DNA of 64,000 nt, taken from Boesenbergia rotunda. Taxonomy: Eukaryota > Streptophyta > Magnoliopsida > Zingiberales > Zingiberaceae. Location of the stretch: positions 124,001-188,000 of the forward strand of contig JAGFNQ010008796.1 in NCBI GenBank assembly GCA_024364735.1, read 5' to 3'. Under the pieces are notes generated by a model. The model was not told the DNA's origin. It worked only from the letters and a program-made list of their open reading frames with translations, and made no database searches. Below are positions 53,173 through 64,000 of the stretch, piece after piece; position 1 is the stretch's first letter; each line of letters starts with the position of its first letter. The translations under genes were made by a program, and so were the position numbers.

Positions 53173-55059
53173 ATGGCCACCGGCGTCAACAAGGCGCCGG
53201 TGCCAGATCCATCTCACTTCCCTCCACTCCTCTCTGTCAAACCTACTTCGATGGAGGGTAATTAGCCACAACAAGCGGCGCCGCCGGATTGCACAATCTC
53301 GTATGCTGCGATTTTGAGGCCTAGCTCGCCTCGTGAGTCAAAAAAGGGTTTCGATGAAATTGGAGATGCTTTCAAGGAGGCGATAATCTACAACAGCAAA
53401 CTTGGCATCTTCTACATGGAGGAGGAGGTCTCTTCAATGGCGGATCCTTATAGATTCTCCCTTATTGGAAAATTTTCAGGTAAACGACCTAGCTTCTCAA
53501 TTACGATGCAAGCTTTCAAAAATCTAGGTTTATCCAGCTTTTACAACATTCGCTTCTTGCGATCGGGGCATATATTTTTGCATCTAACCTCCAATGAAGG
53601 CATGGCAAGAGTTTGGGCGAGAGGCATTTGGTATATTGGAGGTGTGCCTTTGCGCATCTTCAAGTGGTCTCCATATTTCTCCTATGAATTAGAATCATCT
53701 GTGGTTCCGGTGTGGATACAATTCCCAGACTTCCCAATTCATATGTTTAATAAGAGCAGTTTGTTCTCAGCAGCACGGATAGTGGGGAAACCAATCAAAA
53801 TCGATGAAGCCATGGCAGATGGATCCAGGTTATATATGGCGCGTGTATGTGTGGAAATGGATCTGTTAGAACCAATGATAGAGGATTTCTGGATTGTGAT
53901 CGGTGAGGAGAAACGACTACAAAAGGTTGTGTATGAGAAATATCCTAAATACTACAATCACTGTCTTCATCTGGGGCACTCTGCGAATGATTGTTATATT
54001 AAAGGGAATCGGTCGAAGCCTGATTGGAACAATAACAGAGTTGATACGTTAGCCTCTAGTGACTTGCGAGTAAAATTGAATCAAAAATATACAGAGGAAA
54101 TTGACAAAGAAAAGGGGGGATTTACTGCTGATACGAGTACTGGAGAATTAAATAAATCAGGACAACAGATTTGGATTCAGAAACAAAAAGAGGCAAGTCA
54201 TAAATCTATTTTGAACAGGGTGGAATCTGAGACTGGAAATAAATTTCATATGCTGGATAATCTAGTAGACGAGGGGTAAGAAGATTTTAAAGAGCTAAAT
54301 GCTGAGAATCTGATGGAACCAAGTGATAAAGGCAGAAACAGGAATGAGAAGAATAGAAGGACTAGGCAAAAGGAAATTGATCAGATTTTTAATAGAGAGG
54401 TAACTCTCAATATCAAGGAAAGGGGAGGACAGGAAAATGGGGGGCAAATTGAACTAGCTGGAAGCCTAATTAATGGTATGGATACACCTGTAATGGAAGA
54501 TATTGCTAGAAGAAAGGACAAAGGGAAATCAGTGGCAGATACAAGTACAAAAAAGACAAATACAATCTATGTCAAGAATGTGCCGGTGGCTTGCAAGAGG
54601 GTATCAATTGTTTCAAATTCAACAGGGAATGCAACTGAGAAAGGGGCTCTGATGATTGATGAATATTTTGTACCTGAAGTACAGCTAGAGGAATTCTCTG
54701 AGGTAGTTGTAGTGTCAACCGATCAATGTCTGACACAGGTCACTCATATAGTGTCAACATCTGGAGAAGGAACTTTTCAAGAGGAGTTTTCCAATCTAAA
54801 TCAATTTCAGATGGATTCAGAATTTACAGATACACAAAAAGATTTTGAAGGTTTGGAGAAATCTATATCTTTTGTGGAGGAGTTTGAAAATGATGAAGAG
54901 GTAGCAGACCGGCTCTAGAGAAATACCTCTTTACCTAGGAGTTCACAGCAGGGCTCCCCAAAAAGTGATACCAACAAAAGTGTTCCTCCTGGTGCATCCC
55001 AACGTGTCACTAGATGTAAGTCTCAAACACAAAGGGTTTCTTACTCCTTAATGTTTTAA
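53173..55059 (+). pseudogene. ORF1 of LINE L: DUF4283 plus CCHC knuckle, three nonsense codons
   Basis: A 629-codon frame from ATG (53173-53175, MATGVNKAPV) to TAA (55057-55059). The DUF4283-type region covers about residues 70-210 (FSLIGKFSGKRPS...FFLHLTS-like core, GIWYIGGVPLRIFKWSPYFS). A zinc knuckle CX2CX4HX4C follows in degenerate form (HCLHLGHSANDCYIKG). The rest is hydrophilic and low in recognisable motifs. In plant LINEs this protein binds the element RNA. Stops at 53263-53265, 54277-54279 and 54916-54918 break it, but the frame itself is continuous. The terminal TAA overlaps the ORF2 ATG as TAATG. Confidence 0.88.
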
Positions 55060-58000
55060 TGGCAGGAATGGTTTGGAACATCAGGGGTATAGGTAACCCT
55101 GCTTCTCTTAGAAGAGTCCATTTTCTAAAAAATCTGTTTCATTTGAATTTCTTGGGAATTCTGGAGCCACTGATATCTTTTGATGGTCTGTCTATTACAA
55201 GAAGGTTAGGTTTCTTTTCGGCTATCTCTAATTGCTCAGGGAAAATATCGTTCTTTTATGATACTAATATAGATTGTGAAATGCTAGAAAATCATGATCA
55301 ATTTCTTCATCTTAGGTTGAAATCAGCCATGTTTCCGATTCAAATGTTAGTAACTATAGTCTATGCTAAATGCTCAAGAGAAGGCAGATATGAATTATGG
55401 GAAAAGTTGGTTCAACTCAAGCCAAATAATGAGGAATGTTGGATAGTTAGGGGGGATTTTAATGTTATAGCAAAGCCATCTGAGCATTCTGCAGGTTTCG
55501 TTGCAAGGACAGGAGCATTAGAAGATTTTAACAACTTCATGATGAACACTGGATTGCTAGATGCAGGCTACGTGGGTGATCAATTCACATGGATAAATAA
55601 TAGGATATGGAAGCGACTTGATAGAATATTGATCTATCCATCCTGGCAAAGCCAAGGGTTTTTAGTCAGAGTGGAACACCTCAGTCGTGCAGCTTCTGAT
55701 CATTGTCCTTTGATGATTTCTTTTCCAGATTTTGAACAAGTAGTGGCATCTTTCAGGTTTCAGAAGATGTGGCTTCGACATCATGGTTTTATGCAAACGA
55801 TAAGGTTAAATTGGAATTTGCCTACCCTAGGTTGCGGAATGCTAAAATTGCAGATTAAATTAAAAAGGCTCAAGAATCACTTAAAGTGGTGGAATAAAGA
55901 GGTGTTTGGAAATATTCATGACAACAGGAAAATAACAGAAGAACAGTATTCTCTTGTGGAAAAACAATTCGACTCCGAGCCTACTGAAGAGAATTTCATT
56001 AATAAAAATAAGATTCAAGCTCATCTTTTTAAGACACTTCAAATGGAGGAGAATTTTTGGAAGCAACGGGCAGCGGTTAAATGGAGGGGTGAGGGTGAAA
56101 AGAATACAAAATTTTTTCATGACATGGTACAGAAAAAGAAGATAACAAATAGGATTTTTCGGATATGGGATGAGGGGGAATGTTTGGAGAAACCAGAACT
56201 TATAAGGGCTTCAGGGGTCAAATATTTTGAACAATTACTCATTGGGGAGACTTTTAATGGCATGGCAGCTGATCTTCGGCACATACCAAAGCTTGTATCA
56301 AAAGAGGAAAACTCTTCCTTGACAGTCACGCCTTCTATGGAGGAAGTAAAACAAATAATATGGGAAATGGATCTAGATAGTGCAGCTGGTCCAGATGGGT
56401 TCTCGGCAACCTTTTATGTTTCTTGCTGGGATATAATTCAAGAGGATGTATTTAAAGCTGTGCTAGATTTCTTAGCAGGTGATTCTTTACCAAAAGGAAT
56501 GACTGCCACAACCATTGTTTTATACCAAAAAAAGAGAATGCACAGAAATGGCAAGACTTTCAGCCCATTAGTCTATGTAATGTTTCCTACAAAATTATTT
56601 CTAAATTGCTGGCAAACAGACTGAAGAACTTTCTGCACAAAATAATATCCCCAGCTCAAAGTGGTTTTATAGAGGGAAGATTGATTTCGGATAATATTTT
56701 ACTAGCCCAAGAGTTAACTCACAAATTGAATTATCATGTTAGAGGAGGAAATGTAATCATGAAATTAGACATGGCAAAAGCTTTTGACAGGGTGTAGTGG
56801 AATTTATTATTCCGAATCATGGCTGCATTTGGTTTTTCAGACTCTTTCATTGGCATGATTAAGAGATGCATTACTTTCTGCTGGTTTTCCATTCGTATTA
56901 ATGGGCATCTAGAAGGTTTTTTTCAGGCAAAGAGAGGGTTGAGACAAGGAGATCCGATATCCCTTTTTTTATTTATTATTGCGTCAGAATTTCTCTCCAG
57001 GGGCATGGAAGATCTCTATGCAAAAAATCCCAAATTAAGTTTTACAACCGGTTGTGAAATGAGGGTATCTCACCTGGCTTATGGAGATGACATTATGATT
57101 TTCTTAAATGGATCAATTAATTGTGTCAAAAAAGTAAAGGACTACCTTAATGAATATGAGCTACATTCAAGGCAATTGGTTAATGTTGGGAAAAGCCTGG
57201 TTTATCTCTCAAGGAAAATTTCGATAGCCAGGAAAGGATCAATTTTAGCTGCCACAGGTTTTTTGGAGGGGACATGGCCTATGACCTACTTAGGTATCCC
57301 AATCTTTTCTGGACACAGAAAATCGGCTTACTTTTTACCTCTGTTAGAAAAAATAAGGAAAAAGCTACTTGGCTGGAATATTTCGCGACTCTCTTATGGT
57401 GGTCAGCTTCTTTTAATCCAGAGTGTGATGATTTCAATGCCTTTTTATCTATTACAAGTTCTCCTTCCTCCATTATCAATTCTGCATAAGTTGGAGATGA
57501 TCTTTGCTAATTTTTTCTGGGGTACTACTGATAATAAAAGGAATCCTCACTGGATATCTTGGACAGAGATAAGCAATCTGAAATTGGAAGGGGGGTTAGG
57601 ATTGAGGAAACTAGCAGATGTTAGTTTGGCAATGGCGATGAAATTGTGGTACAGATTCAGAGAGCAATCCACTCCCTGGGCAATTTCTCACAAGAATGTA
57701 TTGTGGCTCTATACACCCAAGTATTGTTTCACTGAGAGGCAATGCCTCACCTATGTGGCGCAGGTTGTTTAGAATCAGAAATTTAGCAGAACAGAATATA
57801 GGTTGGCTATTAGGAGAAGGCAAGATAAATTTCTGGTATGATACATGGCTGGACAGGGGGCCACTTTTTCAATTTTATACACAGACAGGAGATCCTAGTG
57901 TCATGGTTGCAAATTTGTTGCATGGCACGGATTGGAAGATGGATGAAATTAGAGGTCCGCTCCCAAGTAATGTAGCAGATGAGGTGGCTGAGGTCACTGC

Positions 58001-59066
58001 ACATTTAGAGGAATCAGATCAGATTTTAGGGAAGCTTACAATGGATGGCAAATTTTCGATTAAATCAGCTTGGAATTGTGTAAGGCAAACGCAATCAGTG
58101 GTTCCAATATATGCAGCAATTTGGAATGGTCTCCTTACTCCAAGTATAGTTGTCTTTGCTTGGCGTTTCATAAGGCACAGACTTCCTGTAGATGCTATTT
58201 TGCAACACAGAGGTATTCACCTAGCTTCAAAATGTCTCTGTTGCGAATCCATGGAGACTTGGGATCATTTATTCTTTGAAGATCCAGTGGCCAAGGGAGT
58301 ATGGTCTTACTTTTCAAGCTTGTTCAGTGTGTACAGATTCACTAGCCTGGAGGACTAGATGGTTGGTTCTAAATGGTCAATAGGTGGGCATATACGGGAG
58401 GTAATGCCTTTTCTTATTTTATGCTTTTTATGGTTGGCTAGAAATAATGCAAAGCATCGACATCTTAAACAAGAGGAGCAGAATATCAAGAGGAATATAA
58501 TTAGATACCTTCTATTAGGAGAAGCGACGGGTGTAATTAAAGGTAAGCATTGGAAAGGCTTCACTGCAATTGCTAGAGCATGGGGGTCAACAATTAAAGC
58601 CAATATCAGGAACACTATTACTGTGGTGTATTGGAGGAAGCCGAGAAATGGAAATTTTAAGTTAAACACTGATGGATGCTCAAGAGGAAACCCAGGAGAA
58701 GCATCGTATGGAGTGATTGTTAGAGATCATACAGGTCAATTCCTTATTGCGTAGCATGCAACTCTGGGAGTATTTTCCAACATAATTGTAGAATTATCTG
58801 CTATTTTATATGGTTTGGAATTATGTGTAGCTCTTAGTTATCTGCCGGTGTGGCTGGAGTCAGACTCTTTGGCAGCTCTGAAGTTAATACAATCCACTGT
58901 GGTCTGCTGGGAATACAGGAAAATAGTTTTAAGAATCAGAATGTTGATCCGGAAGCATCAAGTGAGGTTTTCACATGTGTATTGAGAGGCTAATGCAGCG
59001 GCGGATTATTTAGCAAATAGAGCTTTAACTTCCAAGGGGAGAAGGTTTTGCACAGGCAAGGATTAG
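55059..59066 (+). pseudogene. ORF2 of LINE L: endonuclease, reverse transcriptase, zf-RVT, RNase H
   Basis: Starts MAGMVWNIRGIGNPASL. The APE-type endonuclease (residues 1-230) shows WNIRG, LEP, GDFNVI and SDHCPL. The reverse transcriptase (55.9-57.5 kb) shows AAGPDGFSATFY, KLDMAKAFDRV, RGLRQGDPIS and YGDDIMIFL, with the catalytic Asp pair present. A zf-RVT region (about 58060-58330; KCLCCESMETWDHLFF) follows. The C-terminal RNase H (58640-59060) shows NTDGCSRGNPG, VELSAILYGLE, ESDSLAAL and EANAAADYLAN. The enzyme nicks target DNA and copies the RNA there. Breaks: frameshift near 56522, TAG at 56795-56797, frameshift near 57760, and stops at 58356-58358, 58752-58754 and 58983-58985. Confidence 0.93.
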
Positions 59067-61279
59067 ATAAGACCTTGTTTGGTATTTGTCGGGTGGACAA
59101 GATGGGTATCCCTTATGTGAGAATGGATTGGAAAGTAATGTAGCATTTGAACTAAGTGGTCAGATGTTTGGGGTCTGGGCAGTATGGAATGAAACAATAT
59201 ATCAAGACCTATGGAAGTCAATATGGCAGCAAATTTCATATTTCATCATCAGGTTGGAATGGATTTCAGAAGTATGTTATGGAAGGGAAATTATTATTGA
59301 ATGCAGAAACTGGTTACATCTTTTTCTCTTTTCTGAAAGTGTCGATTTTGTGGACCTTTTGTGAGTGATCATAATAGCTAATTGGCATATGGATATCACT
59401 GTTGAATCTGTGGCTTCTGGATTTTACTTGGCATCATATTTGCTCAAGTTCTTGCAGGTGGTTGGCTTGAGCATAGAGCAAGATTTAAGAATTTAATGTT
59501 GAGTGCCAGAAAAATCAGAAAAAAATCAGAATTTTCGCATGGTTGTGTAAGTTTGAGCTGGATGTTAGTGTCAATTTTTCATAGGGTAGTGTTACAATGG
59601 AATCAGATGGTGGAACTATGAATGTTGATATCTTTCTGTTGTCTTGGGCCCTGAACGGGAATTCAAATTTGAAGAAGGTCTATGTGAGCTCTGCTCTTAT
59701 GGTTTGTCTCAAGCTGGCATGTTGTTCTGGGCACAGGGCTCAGGGCACAGGTTTCTGATATTTCATTTTCTGTGTGCCAAATGTATCAAAAGAGTGGATT
59801 CCAATGGAAATGCTAATATGGAGAGGCATCCTGAGATATTTAATTGAAGTCAGAAGGGGTCACTGCAGTAATCAGAGGAAACCAGAGTCGAAATCTTTGA
59901 GCTATAGGGGTCATATTATCTGCTGTGCACTCAGTTAATGGTTATGAAATAATTATCCAGTTATGGAAGATTGTTTTAAGAGTTCTATCTAATTAGAAAA
60001 TTTTGTCTGATAATGGAAAGAACTGTTGTAAAAGACAATTTAAGGCAGTAACATGATTTTTGCGGAATTTACAGTCTGTAACAAGAACAGAAAGGAGAAA
60101 GCTGTGTAGATATACTGAGCTGTGAATAGTCGTGGCTGCTTTGGAACTCTGTTTGTGCCAAACATGCCAAAGGTTAAGATCTTCTCAGTTTTGTTAGCTT
60201 GCTATAAGAAAGGATTATATTTTGCCTTGTTGTTTAGCTGCTTGTTTTGCTGGTTTTGCATAATTTGAAACACTAATTTTGATGGTAATGGAAAGGGATC
60301 TTCACAGGACACATGTTAGCTACTAGGCTATTATTGTTAAATTGTTATTTTTAGTACGGCAATGGGGGGCTTTAGTCTGAGCTGTTAAAGGATTGCAATA
60401 AATTAAATTGCTCACAGATAATCAGAATTTGGGCGGCAGAAATTAAAGGATGCATAAGTGGTTAAGGTCCTAATGATATTAACCTTTTGCTAAGGAAATG
60501 GATTTCGGCTGAGGTAAAATTGTTGAGTAAAATTGATTAAAGGCTGATTTCCCTATTTTAAGTGGTGAGTGGATGTGCCATAAATGATCTATCTAGTCCG
60601 TAGCAAACGGTTGCGGTAAAGACAAATCAAATCCGTTTACGGCTGAGGCTTTGCCAAAAAGCCTAATAGGGTGAATAGATCCACCTTTGATCTATCTAGT
60701 CCGTAGTAACGGCTACGGTAAAGACATGTCAAATCCATTTTTGGCTGGTCACTTGCCTAAAGTGAACATTGGGTGTGAGAGGCTTGATATATGATGTGAA
60801 TGTGGCTAAGATATCTGGATTTTGACTAAGATGGTTCAAATTTGGTGAATGCTTTTGGAAGGCTGAGATAAATTTAAAGGAAGGCCTGATATGAATTGTT
60901 TGTTATTGTGTTCAAAGATCAGTGAGATGGGATAGATTGAATGTTATGGAGCTAATCACTGTATAAAAGTTCTTCAGATTCAGGATGGCTTCATGGTAGA
61001 GTAGCAGATTGATGGGATGGTACTTAAAGTTTATTCATTGGAAGACAATTATGATTTAATCAGAATCATAGCTGGAGAAAGGAGCTTAAAAGAGACTTCT
61101 GGCAAGAGGAAGATGGAAAACATTTGTAAAGCTTTATATAGTGTTTGTCTTTCCATTTCTTTTAATACTTGTAAATCCTTTGGAGTTTTTGTAATTCTAT
61201 GTTAGAAGGTTAGGCTTGTCCCCCTTCTAACATGGAGTTTTTTCCTTGTTGGAATAAAATGGTTTTTTTAAAAAAAAAT
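59067..61279 (+). other. 3' untranslated region of LINE L
   Basis: 2.2 kb with no supported gene; short plus-strand frames here have no recognisable domains. A 60-bp direct repeat (60586-60646 and 60689-60748, containing GATCTATCTAGTCCGTAG) lies inside. It ends GGAATAAAATGG, T-run, A-run. The enclosing target duplication assigns all of it to L. Confidence 0.75.
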
Positions 61280-62886
61280 CATATAGCTCATGATTGAGCT
61301 GCATACGTGGAGTACCGTCGGGTACCAGCTGGCAATAAGTGGATATATGTGGGAAATAATGCAAGAATTGAAGTCAAAAGAATTAGCACTTGCAAACTCA
61401 ACCTTCGTGGTGGGTGTACCTTGTTTCTGCATGATGTCATGTATGCTCTTGAGATTCGACGGAATCTGATTTCCGCTAATTGTCTTCTTGAATTGGGTTA
61501 CTGTTTGAACTTTTAAAGTCGTTGTGTGGAACTTAAAATTAACTCTGTGTTAATTGGATATGGTTATGTATCAAACGGTTTCATGGTTCTTGATGTAAAA
61601 CCATATGTTAATTGTGGAAATAATGGTTGTTTTTCAAACATTGCTCTTACTAGCGATGCTGATGTTAATGATGAAGTTTGGCATGCTAGATTGGGACATA
61701 TAGGACAAGAAAGAATGAATAGATTAGCAAGAGAGGGTCTGCTCGGCACTCGTGCTAAAGTTGACTTGTCTATATGTGAGCATTGTCTTGCTGGAAAAGC
61801 AACTTGGAAACCATTTGGTAAGGCTATTGGGCTGAATCACCATTGCAATTGATTCATTCAGATATTTGTGGTCCAATGAACATGAAGGCTAGACATGGTA
61901 GTTCATATCTCATTACATTTATTGATGACTTCACGCGTTTTGGTCATGTGTATTTGATTTCTCATAAATCTGAAGCATTAGATTGCTTTAATCGTTATTT
62001 GAATGAAGTTGAGAATCAATTAGAATGTAAGGTTAAAACCTTACGCACTAACCGTGGAGCTGAATATTTTTCTGATCAGTTCAAGACAATATGTAATGAG
62101 AAAGGGATTATTAGACAGCTAACTATCCCTGGGACTCCACAGCATAATGGAGTTGCTGAAAGAAGAAATCGAACTCTTCTTGAAATAGTTAGGTCGAAGA
62201 TGGCTCAAGCTAATTTGTCAATTTTCTATTGGGGAGATGCATTATTGGTTGCAACCTACATACTTAACCGGATGCCTTCTAAATTTGTTCCGTCTACTCC
62301 ATATGAACTTTGGATAGGCAGAAAACCAGATTTAAGTAATCTGAGACCATGGGGGTTAGCTGCTTATATTCATGATAAGACTCACAAATATGAAATATTA
62401 GGACCCAGGGGTAGAAAGTGTATCTTTGTAAGATATTCTGGTACCTCTAAGGGTTATGTTTTTATTGGTGAGCAGCAAGATGGAACCATCTCTGAAATTG
62501 AGTCAAGAGATGTCACTTTTCTCGAAACTAAGTTCCCAACGAGAGGTGAAGTTGATAAATCAACTCCTCTATTTGCAATAGAGGAGGAGGATACTGTTCC
62601 TCTATCAACGAATCAGGAATCACAGGAGATACCTGAATCTAGTCAACCGAGTGGGAGTAAATGGCCTATAAATGAGTCAGTTTCTCAACAGTCTAACCTG
62701 CAAAGAAGTAATCGTCAGATCATTCCTTGGAGAAGGTTTGGCATTGAGAATGAGGCATTAAAGATTCTCCCAGTTGATGATGAAGAACCTCGAACGATTG
62801 AGGAAGCATTGAAATGCTCAGTTAAGGAGAAATGGAAAGTTGCAATGGATGAGGAAATGGAGTCCATAAGAAAGAATCAAGTTTAG
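61280..62886 (+). pseudogene. Protease end and integrase of C
   Basis: After the duplicated target the frame reads the end of the protease region (LNLRGGCTLFLHDVMYALEI), then the GAG-pre-integrase zinc region (WHARLGHIGQERMNRL...CEHCLAGKA), then the integrase core. The first Asp is in IHSDICGP and the Glu in HNGVAERRNR. The second Asp motif reads RTNRGAEY, where SDRGGEY is usual, so Asp is replaced by Asn. The integrase C-terminal part contains IWIGRKPDLSNLRPWG-type motifs and a Ser/Glu-rich linker. One frame change lies near 61840 and a stop at 62884-62886. The enzyme would insert cDNA into the genome; this copy cannot. Confidence 0.9.
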
Positions 62887-64000
62887 GATTTAGTCGATCT
62901 TCCTTCGGGCCGCAGGGCTATTAAGAATAAGTGAATTCTCAAAATTAAGAGGAAAGCGGATGGGTCGATTAATCGATACAAAACTCGTTTGGTTGCAAAA
63001 GGATATACCCAAATGGAGGGTATTGATTTTGAAGAGACATTCTCCCCAGTTGTGAAGTTTGTGTCAATACAAGTCATCCTAGGTATAGTAGCACATTTTG
63101 ACTTAGAATTACATCAAATGGATGTGATGTAAAGACGACTTTCCTTAATGGTAATCTTGACGAAGAAATCTATATGACACAACCAGAAGGTTATATAGCT
63201 GAGGGCCAAAAAGAATAAAGTATGTAGACTTGAGAAGTCTATGTATGGGCTAAAGCAGGCGTCAAGGCAATGGAACATAAGATTCAATGAAGTCATTTTG
63301 TCTTATGGTTTTGAAATGATCAATGAGGATCATTGTGTTTACTTAAGGAAGGATAAAGGAAAGTTTATCATTTTATCATTATATATTGATGATATGCTAA
63401 TAGCTGGAAGTGACCTAAAGTTTGTGATTGAAGTCAAGTCTTGGCTTTCATCACAATCTGACATAATAGACATGGGAGAAGCTGAGTACATCTTAGGAAT
63501 ATGGATCATTCGTGATCGATCAAAAAGACTTTTGGGTTTGTCCCAAGAAGCTTATATCAATAAGATACTACAACACTTCAATATGTTTGATTGCAACATT
63601 GAACAAACACCTACAGGGAAAGGTGTTGTTCTGAGCAAAAGTATGTCTCCCAAGACTCCTGAAGAGATAGCCGAGATGAAGAAAAAATCATATGCTAGTG
63701 TCATTGGTAGTTTGATGTACACTATGTTGTGTACTCGTCCTGATATAAGCTATGCAGTCGGCTTAGTTAGTCATTTCCAGTTAAACCCAGGATCGAGACA
63801 CTGGAAAGCAGTGAAAATGATCAAAGCTAAGCCAGAAGGGCTCTACAATTGCATATTGGGCAAGGGACCTTGATAACAGAAAATCCACATCTAGCTATAC
63901 CTTCTTGCTGAATGGTTGCGCCATCGTATGGAACAGCAAGAAATAAGCTTGTGTAGCACTGTTAAAATAGGCTTGTATAGCCCTGTCAAACAGACTTATG
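62887..64000 (+). pseudogene. Reverse transcriptase and start of RNase H of C, cut by the window edge
   Basis: Continues the C frame: YKTRLVAKGYTQMEGIDFEE, then FSPVVKFVSIQVIL, with stops and frameshifts around 62930-63240. Then a clean segment (63241-63873) reads YGLKQASRQWNIRFN, YIDDMLIAGSD (the YxDD catalytic pair, with Ile for Val), GEAEYILGIWIIRDRSKRLL and YASVIGSLMYTMLCTRPDIS. The last 120 bp encode the start of RNase H in another frame (GCAIVWNSKK), after which the window ends. The remaining RNase H, polypurine tract and 3' LTR must lie to the right. Confidence 0.9.

Larger units (their letters stand above)
53096..61279 (+). mobile_element. Element L: L1-type plant LINE
   Basis: About 8.18 kb, bounded by a 17-bp target duplication (53079-53095 and 61280-61296, one mismatch) that lies within the protease codons of C. 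Two frames (gag-like ORF1, endonuclease/RT/RNase H ORF2), a long 3' untranslated region, an AATAAAA signal near 61254 and a terminal A tract (61269-61278) identify it as a full-length target-primed insertion. Both frames carry nonsense or frameshift mutations. Confidence 0.95.
30441..64000 (+). mobile_element. Element C: Ty1/copia element, plus strand, heavily interrupted, cut by the right edge
   Basis: The 5' LTR (TGTTGGAG...ATCAACA) is in three pieces (30441-30530, 34071-34084, 40597-41003), followed by a tRNA-iMet PBS. Then come a leader, gag (52273-53095), protease, integrase and reverse transcriptase (61297-63990). Inserted into it are S, A3, B and the LINE L, which makes C the oldest element on this side. 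Many stops and frameshifts agree with that. The 3' LTR lies outside the window. Confidence 0.85.

Noticed and set aside
59644..59847. Short frame in the LINE 3' region as an extra gene
   Set aside because: No domain or homologous motif recognised; chance frame in the untranslated region.

Overview
The window is plant nuclear DNA made almost entirely of nested retrotransposons. Evidence for a plant: primer-binding sites for plant initiator tRNA-Met and tRNA-Asp, Ty1/copia gag and pol of plant type, a plant L1-like LINE with a C-terminal RNase H, and a fragment of an LRK10L-type receptor kinase. The species cannot be named from the sequence; a TE-rich flowering plant is the safe statement. No intact host gene was found, and no tRNA, rRNA or CRISPR array.

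Element names used here: A1, A2, A3 = three members of one copia-type family (all minus strand); G = a non-autonomous Ty3/gypsy-type element (minus); F = a copia LTR fragment (plus); S = a solo-LTR-like block; B = a copia element with gag-pol (minus); C = a copia element (plus) running off the right edge; L = a LINE (plus).

Left half (1-28798): A1 fills 1-5968 and 27612-28798. Its 5' LTR is split by G (5969-27611; LTRs 2705 and 2703 bp; duplicated site CGGAG/TGGAG). G is itself split by A2 (9858-20141; LTRs 1301 and 1276 bp; duplicated site CCTTC). The nest is therefore three deep. A2 holds the only N of the window (12907), which joins two overlapping copies of about 1.9 kb and is probably an assembly artefact.

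Middle (28799-30440): LTR fragment F, then the C-terminal lobe of a receptor-like kinase with Asn in place of the DFG Asp.

Right half (30441-64000): element C. Its roughly 511-bp 5' LTR is split by S (30531-34070) and by A3 (34085-40591; duplicated site CCTTT). Its leader is split by B (41564-50843), which is flanked by a 503-bp direct duplication instead of 5 bp. Its protease region is split by L (53096-61279; 17-bp target duplication). The integrase and reverse transcriptase of C follow to the edge.

The most unusual object is family A. It keeps LTRs, primer-binding site, polypurine tract and a 551-codon gag frame, but has no protease, integrase or reverse transcriptase. In A1 and A2 the pol gene is replaced by a second gene with its own TATA box, an 11-nt first exon, a GT-AG intron and a product resembling the plant Transposase_32 family. 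Only the last few codons of pol remain beside it. A3 lacks this cargo but keeps about 48 codons of the copia RNase H end. The A LTRs also carry arrays of about 20-nt hairpins whose stems vary in a compensatory way around a constant loop. All gag and cargo frames seen are broken by nonsense codons or frameshifts, so these copies are not themselves coding-competent.
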